A DNA stretch of 64,000 bases from Archilochus colubris (taxonomy: Eukaryota; Chordata; Aves; Apodiformes; Trochilidae), in the NCBI GenBank assembly GCA_023079485.1, contig CM041084.1, positions 122,066,467 through 122,130,466 of the forward strand, written 5' to 3'. Below, piece by piece: positions 59,585 to 64,000 of this stretch (positions within the stretch are counted from its first letter, which is position 1; the number at the start of each line of letters is the position of its first letter). Below the pieces are notes generated by a model. The model saw only the letters and a list, made by a program, of their open reading frames with translations, was not told where the DNA came from and did no database searches. A program made the translations under genes and the position numbers.

Positions 59585-59676
59585 GGCCAAAGAAATTACA
59601 ACCTAAATAAATATGATAATAAAAGAGGTGAGAAAGTTAATAAGATTGATCAATATTGTCAAGTTCATATTAACTG

Positions 59677-62100
59677 ATGAAGACAGGAAAGACAGTGACC
59701 TATGCCTATCATGTTTCAAAATCGTCGTCCCTTATTCTCGTGGGTGACTTTAACCTGCCGGACATCTGCTGGGAATTCCACACAGCAGAGAGGAGGCAGT
59801 CTAGGAGATTCCTAGAGTGTATTGAGGATAATTTCCTGATGCAGCTGGTAAATGAGCCTACCAGGGATGGAGCCCCACTGGATCTACTCTTTACAAACAG
59901 AGAGGGGCTGGTGAGGGATGTGGTGGTCGGAGGGCGTCTGGGACTTAGTGATCACGAAATAATAGAGTTCTCAATAATCAGGGACACAAGGAGGGTTGTC
60001 AATAAAAACTCTACATTAGACTTTCGGAGGGCAGATTTTGGCCTTTTCAGAAGACTAGTCCGGAGCATATCCTGGGAAACAGCCCTTGAAAACAAAGGGG
60101 TCAAGGAGGGATGGACATTCTTCAAAGAGCAAGTTTTGAAAGCTCAGGAGCAGGCTATCCCGGTGTGCCGAAAGGCGAGCCGGCGGGGAAGACGACCACC
60201 CTGGCTCAACAGAGAGACTTTGAAGGAAATTAGGATTAAGAAGAGGGCCTACCGGTTATGGAAAAAAGGGTTATCTACTCAAGAGGAATTCAGGAATACA
60301 GTTAAGTTATGTAGGAAAAAAATTAGAGACACAAAGACACAACTTGAACTAAATCTCGCCACCTCTGTGAAGGATAACAAGAAGTCCTTCTACAGATACA
60401 TCAGTGGCAAAAGGAGGGGCAAGGAAAACATTCATTCTTTAATGGACATGGACGGGAATGTAATTGTCAAAGATGAAGAAAAGGCTGAGGTATTTAACAC
60501 TTTCTTTGCCTCAGTTTTTAACAGTAAAACGGGCTATCCTGATGACAGCTGGCTTCTGGAGCCTATAGGAGACAAGAATCTAAACACTCTCCCTGCAATC
60601 CAGAAGGAAACTGTCAGTGATCTACTGGGCTGCTTGGATCCCCACAAGTCTATGGGACCAGATGAACTCCATCCAAAGGTGATGAGTGAGTTGGCAGAAG
60701 AGCTCGCCAAGCCTCTCTCTATCATCTACCAGAAGTCCTGGCTCACTGGGGACATCCCAGATGACTGGAAGTTGGCGAATGTCACGCCAATCCACAAGAA
60801 GGGCCGGAAGGAAGACCCAGGAAACTACAGGCCTGTCAGCCTGACCTCAGTGCCTGGCAGGGTTATGGAGCAGATCATCCTGGGGGCAATCACACAGCAC
60901 CTGCAGGATGGACAGGGGATCAGACCCAGCCAGCATGGGTTTAGGAAGGGCAGGTCCTGTCTGACCAACCTGATCTCTTTTTATGATCAGGTGACCCGCC
61001 TGGTGGATGAGGGGAAGGCTGTGGATGTGGTCTATCTGGACTTCAGCAAGGCCTTCGACACCGTCTCCCACAGCATCCTCCTGAGAAAGCTGGCTGCCCA
61101 CAGCTTGGACAAGCGTACTCTGCACTGGGTTAGGAACTGGCTGGAGGGCCGGGCCCAGAAAGTGGTGCTGAATGGGGCTGCTTCCAGTTGGCGGCCGGTC
61201 ACCAGCGGTGTCCCCCAGGGATCAGTGCTGGGCCCAGTCCTGTTCAATATCTTCATTGATGACTTGGATGAGGGGATTGAGTCCATCATCAGCAAGTTTG
61301 TCGATGACACCAAGCTGGGGAGAAGTGTTGATCAGCTGGAAGGCAGGAGGGCTCTGCAGAGGGACCTGGACAGACTGGAGAGATGGGCTGACTCCAATGG
61401 GATGAGCTTCAACAAGGCCAAGTGCCGGGTCCTGCACTTTGGCCACAATAACCCCATGCAGCACTACAGACTGGGGACAGAGTGGTTGGAGAGCAGCCAG
61501 GCAGAAAGGGACCTGGGAGTCTGGATTGACAGGAAGCTGAACATGAGCCAGCAGTGTGCCCAGGTGGCCAAGAAGGCCAATGGCATCCTGGCATGTATCA
61601 GAAACAGCGTCACCAGCAGGTCCAAGGAGGTGATTCTGCCCCCATACTCAGCCCTGGTAAGGCCACACCTTGAGTACTGTGTTCAGTTTTGGGCCCCTCA
61701 GTTCAAGAAGGATATTGAGGTCCTTGAACAGGTCCAAAGGAGGGCAACCAAGCTGGTGAAGGGACTCGAACACAGATCCGAGGAGGAGAGGCTGAGGGAG
61801 CTGGGGCTGTTCAGCCTGAGGAAGAGGAGGCTCAGGGGAGACCTCATTGCTCTCTACAACTACCTGAAAGGAGGATGGAGCCAGGCAGGGGTTGGTCTCT
61901 TTTCCCAGGCAACTCTCAATAAGACAAGAGGGCATGGTCTTAAATTGTGCCAGGGGAAGTTCAGATTGGCTATTAGAAAGAATTTTTTCACGGAAAGGGG
62001 GATCAGACATTGGAACGGGCTGCCTGGGGTGGTGGTGGACTCTTCGTCCCTGGAGACATTTAAAAAGCGACTCGATATGGCACTCAGTGCCATGGTCTAG
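59677..62100 (+). CDS. CR1 ORF2 (endonuclease C-terminus plus reverse transcriptase), partial, open
   Basis: An 807-codon frame. Residues 1-14 or so come from flanking host DNA, since the ATG at 59677 is upstream of the CR1 junction. Residues 19-100 are the end of an apurinic-type endonuclease: GDFN at 23-26 and SDH at 91-93, the last two catalytic motifs. A basic linker follows ([14 protein letters not shown] at about 169). [16 protein letters not shown] at about 382, [11 protein letters not shown] at 453-463 (catalytic D455), [11 protein letters not shown] at 510-520, and FVDD at 541-544, where the minus-strand copy and the family norm have FADD; both catalytic aspartates remain. The C-terminal block with [13 protein letters not shown] ends at the natural ALSAMV stop. 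In a complete element this enzyme nicks DNA and copies CR1 RNA from its 3' tail. Without the N-terminal endonuclease residues it should not nick DNA. Expression is unknown. Confidence 0.93.
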   Translation: MKTGKTVTYAYHVSKSSSLILVGDFNLPDICWEFHTAERRQSRRFLECIEDNFLMQLVNEPTRDGAPLDLLFTNREGLVRDVVVGGRLGLSDHEIIEFSIIRDTRRVVNKNSTLDFRRADFGLFRRLVRSISWETALENKGVKEGWTFFKEQVLKAQEQAIPVCRKASRRGRRPPWLNRETLKEIRIKKRAYRLWKKGLSTQEEFRNTVKLCRKKIRDTKTQLELNLATSVKDNKKSFYRYISGKRRGKENIHSLMDMDGNVIVKDEEKAEVFNTFFASVFNSKTGYPDDSWLLEPIGDKNLNTLPAIQKETVSDLLGCLDPHKSMGPDELHPKVMSELAEELAKPLSIIYQKSWLTGDIPDDWKLANVTPIHKKGRKEDPGNYRPVSLTSVPGRVMEQIILGAITQHLQDGQGIRPSQHGFRKGRSCLTNLISFYDQVTRLVDEGKAVDVVYLDFSKAFDTVSHSILLRKLAAHSLDKRTLHWVRNWLEGRAQKVVLNGAASSWRPVTSGVPQGSVLGPVLFNIFIDDLDEGIESIISKFVDDTKLGRSVDQLEGRRALQRDLDRLERWADSNGMSFNKAKCRVLHFGHNNPMQHYRLGTEWLESSQAERDLGVWIDRKLNMSQQCAQVAKKANGILACIRNSVTSRSKEVILPPYSALVRPHLEYCVQFWAPQFKKDIEVLEQVQRRATKLVKGLEHRSEEERLRELGLFSLRKRRLRGDLIALYNYLKGGWSQAGVGLFSQATLNKTRGHGLKLCQGKFRLAIRKNFFTERGIRHWNGLPGVVVDSSSLETFKKRLDMALSAMV

Positions 62101-62206
62101 TGACTGTGGCGGTAGCTGATCAAGGGTTGGACTCGATGATCTCTGAGGTCCCTTCCAACCCAGCCTATTCTATGATTCTATGATTCTATGATTCTATGAT
62201 TCTATG
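59717..62206 (+). mobile_element. CR1 LINE, 5'-truncated, ~2.5 kb, long open ORF2
   Basis: The longest CR1 copy in the window. CR1 text begins at about 59717-59725, inside the endonuclease domain just before the GDFN motif, and runs without interruption through the RT, C-terminal region, 3' UTR and five perfect ATTCTATG units. ORF1 and the N-terminal two thirds of the endonuclease are absent, so it cannot be autonomous. The absence of stops and frameshifts over 2.4 kb marks it as a recent insertion. No target duplication is obvious, which is usual for CR1. Confidence 0.93.
62167..62206 (+). repeat. (ATTCTATG)5 CR1 tail
   Basis: Five perfect octamer units close the plus-strand CR1. Compare four units at 46495 and three at 57108. 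Confidence 0.95.
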
Positions 62207-62207
62207 A

Positions 62208-64000
62208 ATGCAGGCACAGCCTTCCAGTGGACATTTGTTAATGCCTTATGGCCACATAATAATATCCATAGAAGAGATTAATTCTAACATCTCAATTTCT
62301 GCCTTCTGTTTGTTGGTGTTAGCTCTTGCAACTCACACCATTAAGTAGGGAAGTTTCTTGGCTTAACCTGTCATATATGAGCAAGAGATGAGCAGGCAGA
62401 GAATGTAATTATATTGAGTACTCATGAGAAAAAATGCTCTAAATTGTTGTCTTAGTTCATGGGATCAATCTTGGTAACAGAACCTTGAGCATTTGTGTAG
62501 GTAATTTGTAGCATTTGTTAGGTATTATTCATTAATTTTAAACCACCATCGTTTCTACCTTGACATTTGCACATAAACAGAGAGCTGATCTGCTAAGCTG
62601 TAGTTATTCTTTCTGTTCCAAACAGCTCTTCAAATCCTTTTGACATAAAAAAGTGGTGTAAAAATACTGCAATAAAAATGAAGTGGACATTAATTAAAAA
62701 TAAGGAAAAGGATTAAATGCCTTGCTTTCCATGTTTCATTCCTTACTTGCTTATATGCCACATCCCTTCTGAACAAATACCCACTGGTCACACACATCAG
62801 GCACAATACCTAACATTATTGAAACCAGGACATGGACTCACTGTCCTCATGTTTGCCTCCTGAGGTTGCAGTGAGGATGGTCTGAGCATCCGTCCAGCAG
62901 GACATCAGAGGTAAAACAAGGCAGGAGTGAGGGCCAATTGGTAGGAAGCTCAAGGAAGATTTGTGGCTGAAGCCACAAGCCTGAGCGATAGCAGAGTGGC
63001 TGCAGACCAATAGACCACAAAGCCATCAGGCTGGGGTTTGTCCCTGGAAGGGACAGTGACACGTTCACAGCCAGGGTGTTGATGTTGAAGTGTTTTTCAT
63101 ATTGCTTGAAGAGAGATAATATCTCGCAGAGCTTCACTAGCACACAAGGTTTCCTCTTTGATTTTTCTCTGTGTAAAGTAACACTGGAGATTGGAAACGC
63201 AAAAGAAAGACCCAAAAAGAAAGGGGGTGTAAAATCATAAGATTTTTGCTTTGGCTGGACAGAGAAAGGAGCTAACCGTGAGCTGTCCCGCTCTTCTTTC
63301 TCTCAGCCAACATCTAACCTAACCTCTTATCATCATGACTCTTTTAATTTTAAGGTCTCTTATCCTTAAAAAGATAGTAAAGGTAGTGCTGATGTTTTGC
63401 TGGGGAGGGGGAGGTTTCAGCTTTCCACATGCTATTTTGTAAACCAGAATCCAACCTCCAAACTAAGTCAGAATTGTAAAATAAATGATCTGATTTTCTT
63501 AAGTTCTCACACACAACAGCACTCGCAGATGCCAGCAAAAACCTTAATTCAGAATTTGACTTCAGTGCTTTAGAAATCAGGTCACTTGTTCAGTTACCTA
63601 AATATAGGCTTACAAGAGTAGCTACAGCCTATATTTATTTATTTTTTGAATACTTAAACTTCAAAGCAGGTTATTGATTCAGCTCATGCAAGAGAGTTTT
63701 GCAAGACTTGAGCCAGGATCTGAATTTGTGAAGGAGACATAAAGTCCAGAGGTAGATAGAGCCAGGGCCTGAGTCCTTCACACCAGTTCTCAGGTCCCTG
63801 TCCATTTGTAGGAAGAATCAGTCTTTTGTTCTACTGAGCCTGTAAATGACCATGAGAGATCAAGAACAACCCCTTCCTCAGCTGCTCTTTGTTCTTGACA
63901 CAATGTTTCCTAAAACACTGAATTAAATGATTAGTAAATTCAGAGCTGGATGCAAGATATTCAGGCAAGGATTAAAGTGTCACAGTCATGTATTAAAAAA
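62208..64000. other. Intergenic stretch to window end, no gene seen
   Basis: AT-rich DNA with a 122-codon minus-strand frame at 62847-63215 that has no recognisable domain. No transposon recognised. The window ends in an A-run that may continue beyond it. Confidence 0.45.

Noticed and set aside
61032..61313. 93-codon minus-strand frame
   Set aside because: Antisense shadow of the plus-strand CR1 RT; the matching shadow occurs in the other copy.
1..64000. tRNA, 5S rRNA, snRNA or mitochondrial insert
   Set aside because: Scanned for the tRNA GGTTCGAATCC box and familiar small-RNA starts; the only GTTCGA hits seen are within CR1 text.

Overview
The window looks like a piece of a bird nuclear genome: AT-rich, with no operon-like coding and many chicken-repeat-1 (CR1) LINE copies, several ending in the diagnostic (ATTCTATG)n tail. 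One long avian-type ERV LTR with its leader, and several short LTR elements, support this. The CR1 load and the open CR1 reading frames would suit a CR1-rich bird lineage, but the species cannot be fixed from the sequence. I find no exon of a host protein-coding gene, no tRNA, rRNA or known small RNA gene and no CRISPR. The window reads as an intergenic (or deep intronic) stretch whose recognisable content is almost all transposable elements. All family names rest on recognition by eye.

Layout. Positions 1-19930 hold unannotatable AT-rich DNA with four degraded CR1 fragments (531-1125 minus, 5482-6012 plus, 8462-8690 plus, 11200-11352 plus) and T-rich or A-rich simple repeats. At 19940-20166 lies a 227-bp near-perfect palindrome with 6-bp target duplications; its unpaired centre and arms resemble the LTRs found later in the window. 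From 20173 to 36433 there is little beyond an ancient CR1 tail near 24000, a CR1-like tail near 30200 and simple repeats. A compact non-autonomous LTR retroelement occupies 36440-37552. It is followed by CR1 pieces (38427-38640 minus, 39665-39983 plus) and an older ERV LTR plus leader (40009-41163). More CR1 pieces lie at 46110-46528, 47268-47690 and 55150-55605. An old repeat-like module and an A29 tract sit near 51200-51580.

The 57107-62206 block is the richest. A minus-strand CR1 (RT frame open for over 450 codons) and a plus-strand CR1 (open frame of 807 codons covering the end of the endonuclease and all of the reverse transcriptase) face each other with their 5'-truncated ends, and a second compact LTR element lies between them.

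How the parts relate. CR1 reverse transcriptase copies CR1 RNA from its 3' tail, which explains the many 5'-truncated pieces. The two compact LTR elements and the palindrome share TGTAG starts, CA ends and 6-bp duplications, and share blocks around an AATAAA signal. They therefore look like members of one LTR family lacking its own proteins and mobilised in trans. The palindrome, an LTR whose downstream half is replaced by an inverted copy of its upstream half, is the most unusual object here.
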